Shown one piece after another: positions 16,322-24,405 of a stretch of DNA of 34,879 bases. Each line of letters opens with the position of its first letter. The stretch's first letter is position 1. Where the stretch lies: NCBI GenBank assembly GCA_025928955.1, contig JAICNA010000003.1:1-34879 (forward strand), written 5' to 3'. A program made the position numbers and the translations under genes. This DNA comes from Gemmatimonadales bacterium. Lineage in GTDB: Bacteria; Gemmatimonadota; Gemmatimonadetes; Gemmatimonadales; GWC2-71-9. The notes beneath the pieces were generated by a model. It saw nothing but the letters and a program-made list of their open reading frames with translations. It was not told the origin of the DNA and made no database searches.

Positions 16322-16960
16322 ATGCAGCTGCGCACTGGCGAAAAACGGTTTCTGGAAACCACACGCGGACAACTGGTTACGCTGCTCAGGCGGGGGCCGC
16401 AGCCGGTCGATGCGCTCGCGGCATCGCTCGGCCTCACACCCAACGCGGTGCGCGCTCACCTCCTCACGCTCGAGCGCGACGGGCTGGTCCGTCAGCGGGG
16501 CACCAGACGCGGCCAGGGCGCGGGGAAGCCGGCGACCCTGTTCGAGCTGCATCCCGACGCTGAGACCATGATGTCCCGCGCCTACGCTCCGGTGCTCCGC
16601 GCCCTGCTCGAGGAGCTCGCCTCGACGCTCCCGCCCGATCAGCTCGAATCGCTGCTCGATGGGCTCGGCCGTCGGCTTGCCGGCGAAAACCCCACCGGTA
16701 CGGGGGCACCCTCCCGCCCGCGTGCAGAAGCCGCGGCGGACGTCCTCCGTTCGCTCGGCGGGCTCGTCGAGGTCGAAGAGCGGGACGGCCTGCCGGTCAT
16801 TCGCGGCTATGGCTGCCCGCTCGCGGTCGCCGTCGAGCGGCGGCCCGAGGCGTGCCGCGCCGTGCAGTCGCTGCTGCGGGAAGTGGTCGGCAGCGAAGTG
16901 CGCCTCTGCTGCAGCTACGAAGAGCGCCCGAGCTGCTGCTTCGAGCTGCCCGCGGCATGA
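16322..16960 (+). CDS. winged-helix regulator with cysteine-rich C-terminus (SufR-like, probable Fe-S sensor)
   Basis: 212 residues. The N-terminal winged helix (about 10-75) has the recognition region ASLGLTPNAVRAHLLTL and a wing with RGTRRGQGAGKPATLFEL, as in SufR/ArsR-like regulators. The C-terminal part carries six cysteines: C165, C178 (twelve residues apart, as in SufR), C196/C197 and C205/C206. This suggests an Fe-S cluster or redox-sensing centre. Start ATG 16322 has GGGAGG five bases upstream. The gene overlaps the DUF1460 gene by ATGA. A palindromic repeat in the promoter is a likely autoregulatory site. No suf/isc genes are nearby, so the regulon is likely the adjacent exported proteins. 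Confidence 0.82.
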   Translation: MQLRTGEKRFLETTRGQLVTLLRRGPQPVDALAASLGLTPNAVRAHLLTLERDGLVRQRGTRRGQGAGKPATLFELHPDAETMMSRAYAPVLRALLEELASTLPPDQLESLLDGLGRRLAGENPTGTGAPSRPRAEAAADVLRSLGGLVEVEERDGLPVIRGYGCPLAVAVERRPEACRAVQSLLREVVGSEVRLCCSYEERPSCCFELPAA

Positions 16961-17874
16961 ACGTTCCACGGATCACCCGGCGTAACCTCCTCCTGCGCGC
17001 GGGGGCCATCACGGCGATCGCCGGAATGCCTCGCCCGCTGCTGGCATTGGCCGGACTCCCGGCGAGTCCCGATGAGGAGCGGCTCGCGGCGTGGGTGGCG
17101 AAGCTTCGGGCGGAAGGATTGACGGCTCAGGATGTCGCGTTCGGCCGTGCCGTCATCCGCGCCGCCGAGCTCGCGATCGGTACGCCGTACGAGGCGGCTA
17201 CGCTGGAGGCGTACCTGAAGAACGGGGGCTCGCCACGGCGCGAGCCACTCACGATTTCGCTGACGCGGTTCGACTGCGTGACGCTCGTGGAGGCATCGAT
17301 CGCCGTGGCGCGGCTCGCCGTACGTCCCGGAGCCCCGGCGTGGGCCGACTTCGGCCGCGAAGTCGAGCGCATGCGGTATCGCGACGGCCTCCGAATCGGA
17401 TACGCGTCGCGCCTGCACTATTTCAGCGAGTGGATCAGTGACGGCAGCCGCCGGGGATTGCTCAGTGACCTGGGACGGACCTTCGGCGGAATCCGCGACG
17501 AGCGGCCGCTTCGCTTCATGACCGAGCATCGCGACGCCTACCCCGCCCTGGCCGACGACGCCGCTTTCCTCGAGATCGGCGCGATGGAGCGGCGGCTCGA
17601 CGGCGTACCGCGGTATTTCATCCCCCGCGCCGCCCTGGACGACGCCGCTGACTGCATCGAGACGGGCGATGTCGTGGCATTCGTCACGGGGATTCCGGGG
17701 CTCGATGTGACGCACGCTGCGTTCGCCTGGCGTGATGGGCGCGCACTCCGCGTGCTGCACGCGCCGCTCTCGGGAGGCGTCGTCGAGGTGACGCGGACGA
17801 CGCTTCCCGAATATGTCGCCGCGATCCGGAACTGCACCGGGATTCTCGTCGCCCGGCCGCTCCGCGCCGCGTAG
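16957..17874 (+). CDS. DUF1460 family N-acetylmuramoyl-L-alanine amidase-like protein, Tat-exported
   Basis: 305 residues from ATG 16957, which overlaps the regulator stop (ATGA). A twin-arginine signal (RRNLLLRAGAITAIAG, residues 8-23) indicates export in folded form. The mature part matches DUF1460, an NlpC/P60-like papain fold associated with peptidoglycan amidases. The candidate catalytic Cys is C107 in RFDCVTLVE and the His is H253 in DVTHAAFAW. Cell-wall cleavage or recycling is the family expectation; the actual substrate is not known. Being coupled to a possible Fe-S regulator is unusual for this family. It converges on the YihY gene with only six bases between the stops. Confidence 0.85.
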   Translation: MNVPRITRRNLLLRAGAITAIAGMPRPLLALAGLPASPDEERLAAWVAKLRAEGLTAQDVAFGRAVIRAAELAIGTPYEAATLEAYLKNGGSPRREPLTISLTRFDCVTLVEASIAVARLAVRPGAPAWADFGREVERMRYRDGLRIGYASRLHYFSEWISDGSRRGLLSDLGRTFGGIRDERPLRFMTEHRDAYPALADDAAFLEIGAMERRLDGVPRYFIPRAALDDAADCIETGDVVAFVTGIPGLDVTHAAFAWRDGRALRVLHAPLSGGVVEVTRTTLPEYVAAIRNCTGILVARPLRAA

Positions 17875-17880
17875 GCGCGT

Positions 17881-18813
17881 TCAGCTGGCCGCCTCGCGCG
17901 GCTCGCCCGGCGGAATCGTGCGCTTCTCCCGCCTCACCCGCACTGCCCCATCCTCCGGCTCGATTCCCTTCCCGCGCGCCGATGCCCACGCCTGCGTGAA
18001 CTCCGCCCCAAGCAGCACGATGATCGACGAATAGTAGATCCAGAGGAGCAGCACGGCGAGCGATCCCGCCGCGCCGTACGCTTCGCCCGGGTTGCTCTTC
18101 CCGAGGTAGAAGCCGATCAGGAACTTGCCGACCATGAAGAGCAGCGCCGTGAATCCTGCCCCGACCCAGACGTCGCGCCAGGCGATCTGCGCATCCGGGA
18201 GCACCTTGAACATCACGGCGAACAGCAGGCCGATCACGAGCAGCGAGATGACGACATTGATCACGAAGAGGAGCGCGGAGGACATGCCGTCCGGCAGGAT
18301 GCCGGCGATCCGGTCGCCCATGGCGGACAGCGCTGCGCTCACGGCGAGCGAAACGAGGAGGAAGAAGGCGATGGCCATGAGGAGGCCGAGCGAGAACACC
18401 CGCTTGCCGATGAACGCCCTGATGCCCCCGCCCTTCGTCTCCACCTCCCACGCACGGTTGAGCGCCTGCTGCAGCTGGAGCAGGGCGCCCGTGGCGCCGA
18501 AGAGGAGCGCGCCGATACCGAGAAGCGTCGGCAGCAGGCCTCCGTCGGGCTGGTCCGCCTCGGAAAGGATCGTCCGCACGCTGCTCCCGGCGCTCGGGCC
18601 CATGAGCGACTGAAGCTGCCGCTCGAGGCCACCGCGCACGTCCTCGGGATCCATGACCGCGCCGAGCACGAGGAGGAGGAGCACGAGCACCGCGGGAAGG
18701 GAGAACACCGTATAGTAGGAAAGCGCCGCGGCGGCGCTCATGCAGTCGTCATCGAGGAAGTCCCTGACGCCGCGCTTCACGACGCCGAAGACCCCGCGCT
18801 TCTCTCGTTCCAT
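17881..18813 (-). CDS. YihY/virulence factor BrkB family membrane protein
   Basis: 310 residues from ATG 18813. It is an integral membrane protein with about six hydrophobic helices. Family hallmarks are the N-terminal DDCMSAAAALSYYTVFSLPA, the middle RAWEVETKGGGIRAF, and the late GAAGSLAVLLLWIYYSSIIVLLGAEFTQAWA. The family was once labelled RNase BN but is not a nuclease; members are putative transporters or envelope proteins of unknown function. A further in-frame start would add 29 residues (to 18900), but these look non-homologous. The C-terminal tail is charged and cytoplasmic (RVRREKRTIPPGEP). Confidence 0.88.
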   Translation of the reverse strand: MEREKRGVFGVVKRGVRDFLDDDCMSAAAALSYYTVFSLPAVLVLLLLVLGAVMDPEDVRGGLERQLQSLMGPSAGSSVRTILSEADQPDGGLLPTLLGIGALLFGATGALLQLQQALNRAWEVETKGGGIRAFIGKRVFSLGLLMAIAFFLLVSLAVSAALSAMGDRIAGILPDGMSSALLFVINVVISLLVIGLLFAVMFKVLPDAQIAWRDVWVGAGFTALLFMVGKFLIGFYLGKSNPGEAYGAAGSLAVLLLWIYYSSIIVLLGAEFTQAWASARGKGIEPEDGAVRVRREKRTIPPGEPREAAS

Positions 18814-18916
18814 TGCATCGACCCCGTTCAGGACGCCCCAAGATGACGCACGCCGCTCCGCGAACGGGTGACGCGAGTCACGCGGTGGGGCTCTGTCCAT
18901 CCGTCAGGCGCGTCCC

Positions 18917-20275
18917 ATGGCGCGCCCCACACGGCCCATTCATATTCGCCGTTCGATGAGACGTCTCGCCGCATCGATTCGCCGCCGCCTCGGGGCCCGC
19001 CGCATCCCACTCCCACCCGGCCAGGCGGGTGACGAGCTGCGCGAGCGCGTGCTCGGCACCGCTCCCCGCCTCGAGCGCATCCTCTTCGAGAACATCCTGC
19101 CCTTCTGGTACCCGCGCGTCCTCGACCTGAAGCACGGTGGCTATCACCTGAATCACGGCCCCGACGGCACATCGCTCGGCCCGGCGCGGAAGAGCCTCGT
19201 CGGGACGGCCCGGACGCTCTGGTTCTTTTCCAGGATGGCACGTGCGGGGCACCAGCGCGATGCGATGCTGGAGGCGGCCCGGCACGGGTACGACTTCCTC
19301 GTGACGAGCTTCCTCGATGACCGGCACGGCGGGTTCTACTGGCACGTTTCCGAGGACGGCGCGGTGCCGCTCGATGCGACGAAGCATCAGTACGGACAGG
19401 CGTTCGCGATCTTCGCCCTCGCGGAATACGCGATGGCGACGGGATCCGAAGGGCCTGCACTGGTCGCGGAGGAGGCCTGCGAGCTGGTGGAGCTGCACCT
19501 GCGCGATCCGGAGCGCGGCGGATACTGGGACCAGCTCGAGCGGACCTGGGGGCCGGGGGCGCTCGAGCCGACCCGCACGCGAGGCGGCGCCAAGTATCTC
19601 GGCTCGATGCACCACCTGATGGAGGCGTACACCTGGCAGGCCCGGGCGCGGCCGGGGTCCATCGCAGCCGCCCGTCTCCCGGAGCTCATCCTCGTCTGTG
19701 CGAATGCGGTCGTCCGCATGCGGGAAGGCGCGCTGACCGACGCGCACCGACCCGACTGGTCGCCGCTCCTCGATGAGGAGCACGCGCGCGTCTCCTACGG
19801 TCACGACATCGAGACGATCCATCTCCTCATCGCCGCATGCGAGGCCGCGGGCGTCACGCCGCACGTGCTCTCCGGCCTCTATCGCGCGCTCCTGCAGAAC
19901 GCGCTGGCGCACGGGCACGACCGGCGGAAGGGCGGCTTCCACTACATGGGGCCGCTCGGGAAGCGGGCGGATCGCCGCGAGAAGATCTGGTGGGTACAGG
20001 CGGAGGCACTGCTCGGTACTCTCGAGATGTACCGGATCACCGGCGATCGCGCGCCCGCCGAGACGTACCTCTCTACGCTGGGCTGGGTCGAATCACGGCA
20101 GGTGGACTGGACGCATGGAGAGTGGCACGCGACCGTGCCCCCGCGCGGCCGCCCCTACGGCAGGAAGGCCGACGCCTGGAAAGGGCCGTACCACTCCGGC
20201 CGCGCGGTCATTCACTCACTGGAGGCGCTGGCGGCGCTGAGGGCGCCACGCGACGGCGACCGATCGAGCGCTTGA
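18917..20275 (+). CDS. AGE family sugar epimerase/isomerase (N-acylglucosamine or cellobiose 2-epimerase type)
   Basis: 452 residues with an (alpha/alpha)6-barrel AGE-type sequence. Conserved elements: TARTLWFFSR (R99), KHQYGQAFAIFALAEY (156-171), GSMHHLMEAYT (H232/H233), SYGHDIETIHLL (H296) and WKGPYHSGRAV (H426), matching the catalytic histidines and arginine of AGE and cellobiose 2-epimerases. Enzymes of this class interconvert C2 epimers of free sugars; the substrate cannot be told. The N-terminal 30 or so residues are Arg-rich and may be over-called; an in-frame ATG at 18956 is an alternative. The last 68 bases overlap, antisense, the end of the glycosyltransferase gene on the other strand. 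Confidence 0.85.
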   Translation: MARPTRPIHIRRSMRRLAASIRRRLGARRIPLPPGQAGDELRERVLGTAPRLERILFENILPFWYPRVLDLKHGGYHLNHGPDGTSLGPARKSLVGTARTLWFFSRMARAGHQRDAMLEAARHGYDFLVTSFLDDRHGGFYWHVSEDGAVPLDATKHQYGQAFAIFALAEYAMATGSEGPALVAEEACELVELHLRDPERGGYWDQLERTWGPGALEPTRTRGGAKYLGSMHHLMEAYTWQARARPGSIAAARLPELILVCANAVVRMREGALTDAHRPDWSPLLDEEHARVSYGHDIETIHLLIAACEAAGVTPHVLSGLYRALLQNALAHGHDRRKGGFHYMGPLGKRADRREKIWWVQAEALLGTLEMYRITGDRAPAETYLSTLGWVESRQVDWTHGEWHATVPPRGRPYGRKADAWKGPYHSGRAVIHSLEALAALRAPRDGDRSSA

Positions 20276-20936
20276 GCATGGTGAACATGTCCTCCGCGCT
20301 CGCGTTCCAGTTGGCGGTGAGGTTCCGCCCGTGCCTGCGACGGCGGACGAGGACGTCCGGCACGCATTCGGTCACGATGCCCGCCTCCCGCGCCCGGAAG
20401 TGCCAGTCGGTATCCTCGCCGGTGCGGAGCGCCGGGTCGAACGGCCCGATCCGGTCGAACAGCTCCCGCCGCATGAGCATCAGCGGTGGACCATGCGCGA
20501 GATGCGGCTGCGCGAGCCACGTGTCCCGCGCCCGCTCCTCGATCTCCCTGAGCTCCGGCTCCCAGAAGTTCTGGAGGTAGCCGACGCAGAGGTCGATCGA
20601 CGGATTGCGTCGGAAGCAGTCCATCTGCCGCTCGAGCTTGTCCGGCACCCAGAGGTCGTCCGCGTCCTGGAAGGTGAGCCATCCCCCGCGCGCTTCCGCC
20701 ACGCCGCGGTTGCGCGCAGCCGAGGGGCCGGCGTTCGGCTGGAAGAACGTGCGGATCCTGTCGCCGAACCCCGCGAGGATGTCCTCGGTCCCGTCGGTGG
20801 ACCCGTCGTCGACCACGATGACCTCGAGGGGTCGGTAGGCCTGCGCCAGGACGCTCTCGATGCTCGCGGCGACGAATCGTGCCCCGTTGTACACAGGGAT
20901 GACGCAGCTGACGAGGTCCGGATCGTATCGGGTCAC
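20208..20936 (-). CDS. family 2 glycosyltransferase (GT-A fold), second of a tandem pair
   Basis: 242 residues. N-terminal GT2 signature VSCVIPVYNGARFVAASIE, VVDDGSTDGT, nucleotide/metal motif FQDADDLW, and a late GEDTDWHFRAREAG holding the probable catalytic base. No membrane segment. The C-terminus is Arg-rich with a Pro-rich end. Start GTG 20936 overlaps the stop of the preceding glycosyltransferase (GTGA), so translation is coupled. It is a clear paralogue of that neighbour: both share a CVxxxQNFW element and similar C-terminal halves. Donor and acceptor are unknown. In this operon with a kinase and nucleotidyltransferases, a role in decorating a peptide or protein is as plausible as exopolysaccharide synthesis. 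Confidence 0.87.
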   Translation of the reverse strand: MTRYDPDLVSCVIPVYNGARFVAASIESVLAQAYRPLEVIVVDDGSTDGTEDILAGFGDRIRTFFQPNAGPSAARNRGVAEARGGWLTFQDADDLWVPDKLERQMDCFRRNPSIDLCVGYLQNFWEPELREIEERARDTWLAQPHLAHGPPLMLMRRELFDRIGPFDPALRTGEDTDWHFRAREAGIVTECVPDVLVRRRRHGRNLTANWNASAEDMFTMLKRSIGRRRVAPSAPPAPPVSE

Positions 20937-21631
20937 GAGGACGGCACCTCCTTCCGTCGGTCCTTGTTGCGCTTGAGCAGCGCGAGAAATTCGTCGCGGC
21001 TCTGCGGGGCGGCCTTCCGCGAGCGGTTGTTCGCGTGGATGCGGCGGCGCAGGAGCACGTCTGGCAGCAGCTCACCGCGCAGGCCGGCCTCCCGGGCGCG
21101 CAGGAACCAGTCGGCCGAATCGCCGTGGCCGAGCTCGGCGTTCATCGGGCCGACGCGGTCGAAGGCCGCCCGCCGCGCGAGCAGCGTCGGCGACACCCAT
21201 CCCGCGATCGGCTCCGAACGCCGGTGGCCCCTGTAGCGGTCCGCCTCGTCCTGCATCTCCTCGACCCAGAAGTTCTGCACGTGCGCCACGCAGAAATCGA
21301 GCTCCGGTTTCGCGTCGAGCAGCGCCAGCTGCACCGCCAGCTTCTCCGGTGTCCACAAGTCGTCGGAGTCGTTGAAGGCGATGAAGTCGCCGCGCGCCAC
21401 GCCGAGGCCGGTGTTCCGCGCGACGGCCGGTCCGGCGTTCGCCTGGCGCAGGCCGCGGACCCGGTCGCCGAAGCGGCGGATCACGGCAGGGGTTCCATCC
21501 GTGGAGCCGTCGTCGACGACGATGATCTCGAGCGGCCGATGCGCCTGGGCGAGGATGCTCTCGATCGACTGCGCGAGGTATGCCTCGCAGTTGAACACCG
21601 GGACGATGCAGCTCACCAGGGGACTGCTCAT
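20933..21631 (-). CDS. family 2 glycosyltransferase (GT-A fold), first of a tandem pair
   Basis: 232 residues from ATG 21631, which overlaps the kinase stop (ATGA). The longer open frame upstream is a shadow of the kinase gene. Signature motifs are VSCIVPVFNCEAYLAQSIE, VVDDGSTDGT, FNDSDDLW (metal/nucleotide binding) and GHGDSADWFLRAREAG; here a Ser-Ala pair replaces the Glu-Asp-Thr of the paralogue downstream, so the catalytic base may be shifted to the later Asp. Soluble, no membrane anchor, basic C-terminus. Probably acts in the cytoplasm on the same pathway as its paralogue. Substrate unknown. Confidence 0.87.
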   Translation of the reverse strand: MSSPLVSCIVPVFNCEAYLAQSIESILAQAHRPLEIIVVDDGSTDGTPAVIRRFGDRVRGLRQANAGPAVARNTGLGVARGDFIAFNDSDDLWTPEKLAVQLALLDAKPELDFCVAHVQNFWVEEMQDEADRYRGHRRSEPIAGWVSPTLLARRAAFDRVGPMNAELGHGDSADWFLRAREAGLRGELLPDVLLRRRIHANNRSRKAAPQSRDEFLALLKRNKDRRKEVPSS

Positions 21632-22689
21632 TCGGCCTCTCCGCGGAGCATGCGGCCGATCGCGTCGGGAATGCCCGGCAGATCGGATCCGAGCTCCAGC
21701 CAGTAGGTGGGTACCGATTCGACGAGCGCGGCCATCGTGTCGAAGCGGGCGCGGCCGGCGCCCAGGAACGGAAGCTGGAACAGTGAGCTGGGCGCGAGCT
21801 GCTTCAGCACGGCAACCTTCGACGCGGGGCGGAATCGCGTCTCGACGCGCGGCACCACGCGCGGAAGCGCAATGGCACGAATCGCCGCGCCGTTGGCGAA
21901 TCCTTCCGGAAACAGCCCCGACAGAAGGACCATGTGCTTGTCTTCGCGCTCGAGCTTCCCCGGCATCGCGTGCGGCACGAGGTCGGGAAACCGCTGGAGG
22001 TGGTGTGGCTCGAAGTGGCTCGATGAATAGAGGCTGTGGCCGAACCAGGTGCCGTCGTCCCGCCGCTCGAGTCCGACATAGTCGTCGGCGAGGTACTGGT
22101 AGCCGGCCCGGAGGCACGTCACGGCCGTCGTCGTCTTCCCCGATCCTCCCGGTCCGCCGAAGAGCACGCCTTCACCGTCGCGGGCGACGAGACCGGCATG
22201 CACGGCCTGGATCCCGCGATCGCGCATCCAGAGGAGGAGCGACGCATGGAGCGGGCGGCCGAGCTCGTACTGGGTGAGCCGTTCCGCCGAGCTCACCCAG
22301 CCGGTCTTCGCGCTCGCCTGGCGGTCGGAGAGCGTCACCGTGCACGGGCTCTGCTGCTTTACGTGCCGTCCGCCGTCGTAAACCATCACGGTGCCGTGAG
22401 CGTTCGGGTCGCTCCCCTCGACGCAATCCTCACAGCCCACGCCTGTCGCCGCTTCGTCCCACAGGTCGATCGTGAGATCGGGCGCGGCGGCGCTTTCGGC
22501 AGCGCGAAGGTGGGCGAGCGGCCGGTCGTATGCGTCGCCGAGTGCGCGTCCGGCGAACCGCATCCGCACCGGACGTCCGGCGATGCGGTAGTCTCGCACC
22601 ACGACCTGGTCCGGTTGGGCCGCGCAGGCCGCGCGGAACGCGCCCGACAGCCGCTCGTACGTGGCGACACCAGCCGCGCTGGAATTCAT
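21628..22689 (-). CDS. HPr-kinase-like P-loop protein (HprK-related kinase)
   Basis: 353 residues from ATG 22689, overlapping the preceding gene's TGA (ATGA). An N-terminal divergent region includes two cysteines in GVGCEDCVEG (83-92). The C-terminal HPr kinase/phosphorylase-like core has HAGLV (H164), Walker A GGPGGSGKTT (178-187), and YLADDYVGLE with D202/D203, corresponding to the HprK catalytic and Mg-binding region. It lacks true HprK N-terminal and capping features, and no HPr is nearby. Relatives occur in lasso-peptide clusters, where they phosphorylate a peptide serine, and in 'HPr-rel' neighbourhoods of unknown function. Neighbours (PqqD-like, nucleotidyltransferases, glycosyltransferases) support a peptide/protein-modifying kinase rather than carbon-catabolite control. 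Confidence 0.85.
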   Translation of the reverse strand: MNSSAAGVATYERLSGAFRAACAAQPDQVVVRDYRIAGRPVRMRFAGRALGDAYDRPLAHLRAAESAAAPDLTIDLWDEAATGVGCEDCVEGSDPNAHGTVMVYDGGRHVKQQSPCTVTLSDRQASAKTGWVSSAERLTQYELGRPLHASLLLWMRDRGIQAVHAGLVARDGEGVLFGGPGGSGKTTTAVTCLRAGYQYLADDYVGLERRDDGTWFGHSLYSSSHFEPHHLQRFPDLVPHAMPGKLEREDKHMVLLSGLFPEGFANGAAIRAIALPRVVPRVETRFRPASKVAVLKQLAPSSLFQLPFLGAGRARFDTMAALVESVPTYWLELGSDLPGIPDAIGRMLRGEAE

Positions 22690-23903
22690 GCGATCTCCGC
22701 CTCGAGGGAGCCCGGCATCCTGACCCGTCGCACGCGCTCGCGGAAGGCGGCGATGCCATGGTGCCAGATCCGGTATGGGTAGAGCAGTGGAACCGGCAAT
22801 CGCCGGCCGCGGTAGGCGTGACGCAGGTACGACGCCGAGGGGAAGAGCAGCCAGCCGAGTGCCCAGAGCCTGGGCCGAACACCTCCCGGGACGCGACGCA
22901 CGAGTGCGAGCGCCGGCAGCCCGGCCCGAGCCCCGTAGAGCGCAATGTCGCGGGCGATCGGCGAGGCCTCGCGTGCCAGGCTGTCGAGCCGATCGAGCAC
23001 CGCTCCCGGGATCGGACTCTCGAGCTCTTCCGCGAGATAGCGCAGCATCACCGAAACCGGCAGCGCAAGGCGCGCTGCTGCAGCTCCGCTGACGGCGACT
23101 TCCCAATCGATCTCGGGACCGCGATGGATCAGCAGCCATGCATCGATGACCCATCGAAGACTCCCGCGAACCGGGCTCTGCGACGCGCCGCCGCAGATGT
23201 GCAGGAGCTGGTCGGCGGCGCCGAGCGTCCGCACGCGCTCGCCGAGCAGGGCGCGCCGCTCGGCGCGACCGTGCATCCCGGGGAGCTCCGCGGCATAGTA
23301 CGGATCGAGAAAGAGCGATGAGTGGATCTCGACCGGGAGACCCGACGGATGTACCAGGCGGACGCCGCCCGGCAGACGATCGGGATCGTCGGCCCGCTCC
23401 GTGAACCCTGCCGCCCGCGCGGCATCCACGGCGCGCTCGAGTTCGGCGGGCGGAACGAAGAGGTCGATGTCGTGGGTGTGGCGGCGGAACGGCTCCGGAT
23501 ACACCGTCTCGGCCAGCACGATCCCGCGCAGGAGGATCGCATCGACGCCACGATCCGCGAGTGATGCGATCAGGCTGCGCGCGAGTCGCCGCACGGTCTC
23601 GTAGCGAACCCGCTCGCGCGCGGCGGCCATGCGGAGCACCCGCAGGGAGTCGCCGCCGACGTGCGGTGCGCCATCGGCGTCCGCCGCCCTCGCTTCGAGC
23701 AACGGGCTCAGCGTCCGCAGCGCGGCCCGCTGCGGGGCCGGGAGGAGCTGCGGCCGCTCGAGCTCGGGCGCAATGCCGGCGAGCGCGCGGCGACCCGCTT
23801 CACCCCGAAGGAGCGCAGCGCGGAGCAGCCGCGTCTGCCCGCCGTCGGGCAGCAGCAGCGCGAGGCCCGACGTGAGAGCGGCCTCGCGAGCAGTCACAGC
23901 CAT
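22686..23903 (-). CDS. nucleotidyltransferase-like protein, NTP_transf_5 type (copy next to kinase)
   Basis: 405 residues. A central nucleotidyltransferase-fold segment reads VDAILLRGIVLAE followed by RRHTHDIDLFVP, whose DID is the expected metal-binding pair, then VHPSGLPVEIHSSLF, typical of the 'uncharacterised nucleotidyltransferase' (NTP_transf_5) family. The Lys of the usual LLKG is Arg here. The C-terminal half is helical, with WVIDAWLLIHRGPEIDW resembling the family's helical domain. A homologue in the pseudomycoidin lasso cluster has been reported, to my recollection, to attach hexoses to a phosphorylated serine, which would fit the kinase encoded immediately downstream. Overlaps that gene by ATGA. 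Confidence 0.82.
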   Translation of the reverse strand: MAVTAREAALTSGLALLLPDGGQTRLLRAALLRGEAGRRALAGIAPELERPQLLPAPQRAALRTLSPLLEARAADADGAPHVGGDSLRVLRMAAARERVRYETVRRLARSLIASLADRGVDAILLRGIVLAETVYPEPFRRHTHDIDLFVPPAELERAVDAARAAGFTERADDPDRLPGGVRLVHPSGLPVEIHSSLFLDPYYAAELPGMHGRAERRALLGERVRTLGAADQLLHICGGASQSPVRGSLRWVIDAWLLIHRGPEIDWEVAVSGAAAARLALPVSVMLRYLAEELESPIPGAVLDRLDSLAREASPIARDIALYGARAGLPALALVRRVPGGVRPRLWALGWLLFPSASYLRHAYRGRRLPVPLLYPYRIWHHGIAAFRERVRRVRMPGSLEAEIA

Positions 23904-23912
23904 GGCGAGAGA

Positions 23913-24350
23913 TTATCCGGCGACGGTCGCGTCGCCCCAGGCCGACTCGTCGAGCCCGGGCATCGGAGGATCGAGTGCGAGCAGGTCCGCCATGTCGGTG
24001 AACTTCTGCAGCGACGGCGTGGCGTATTCGGCCTGCATGCTCACGTACGGGACCGCAGCTGGAGCGGGGCGCTCGGCGACGACCAGAAGCTCCTCGGCGA
24101 GGAGGTCATCGACGACGGCGTCGACGTCGCGCTCGAGCATCTCACGCGCCACGTCGAAGCGCTCGGCGAGCGCGGAGACGGATTCCTCGCGGCTGCACCC
24201 CTGCTCGAGCAGCTCCCAGAGCGCGGCGCCTACGCCGTCCATGCTGTAATACGCTCCGGTCGCCAGGTTCATGATGATGGCTTCGCCATCGATCACCTTG
24301 CCGGTCACGTCGCCGCTCCGGAGCTGATATCGCACCGCTGCATCGGACAT
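23913..24350 (-). CDS. PqqD-like protein with leader-like C-terminal tail
   Basis: 145 residues from ATG 24350, with GAGG nine bases upstream. Residues 5-92 form a PqqD-type winged-helix (RiPP recognition element): DGEAIIMNLATGAYYSMDGVG, ALWELLEQG, and a C-terminal helix VDAVVDDLLAEELLVV. RREs bind leader peptides and present them to modifying enzymes. A Pro/Ala hinge (94-100) is followed by an unusual tail with YATPSLQKFTDM (109-120) and DLLALDPPMPGLDESAW (122-138). Its Tyr-x-x-Pro-x-Leu spacing resembles lasso-peptide leader motifs. The tail may be an internal ligand or a substrate of the adjacent kinase (inference). Ten bases separate it from the next gene. Confidence 0.85.
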   Translation of the reverse strand: MSDAAVRYQLRSGDVTGKVIDGEAIIMNLATGAYYSMDGVGAALWELLEQGCSREESVSALAERFDVAREMLERDVDAVVDDLLAEELLVVAERPAPAAVPYVSMQAEYATPSLQKFTDMADLLALDPPMPGLDESAWGDATVAG

Positions 24351-24405
24351 CGTTGGCCTCGTTTGAAGTTCCAGGGTTGGTACGTGCCCTGAGCAGAAAG
24401 CGGGC

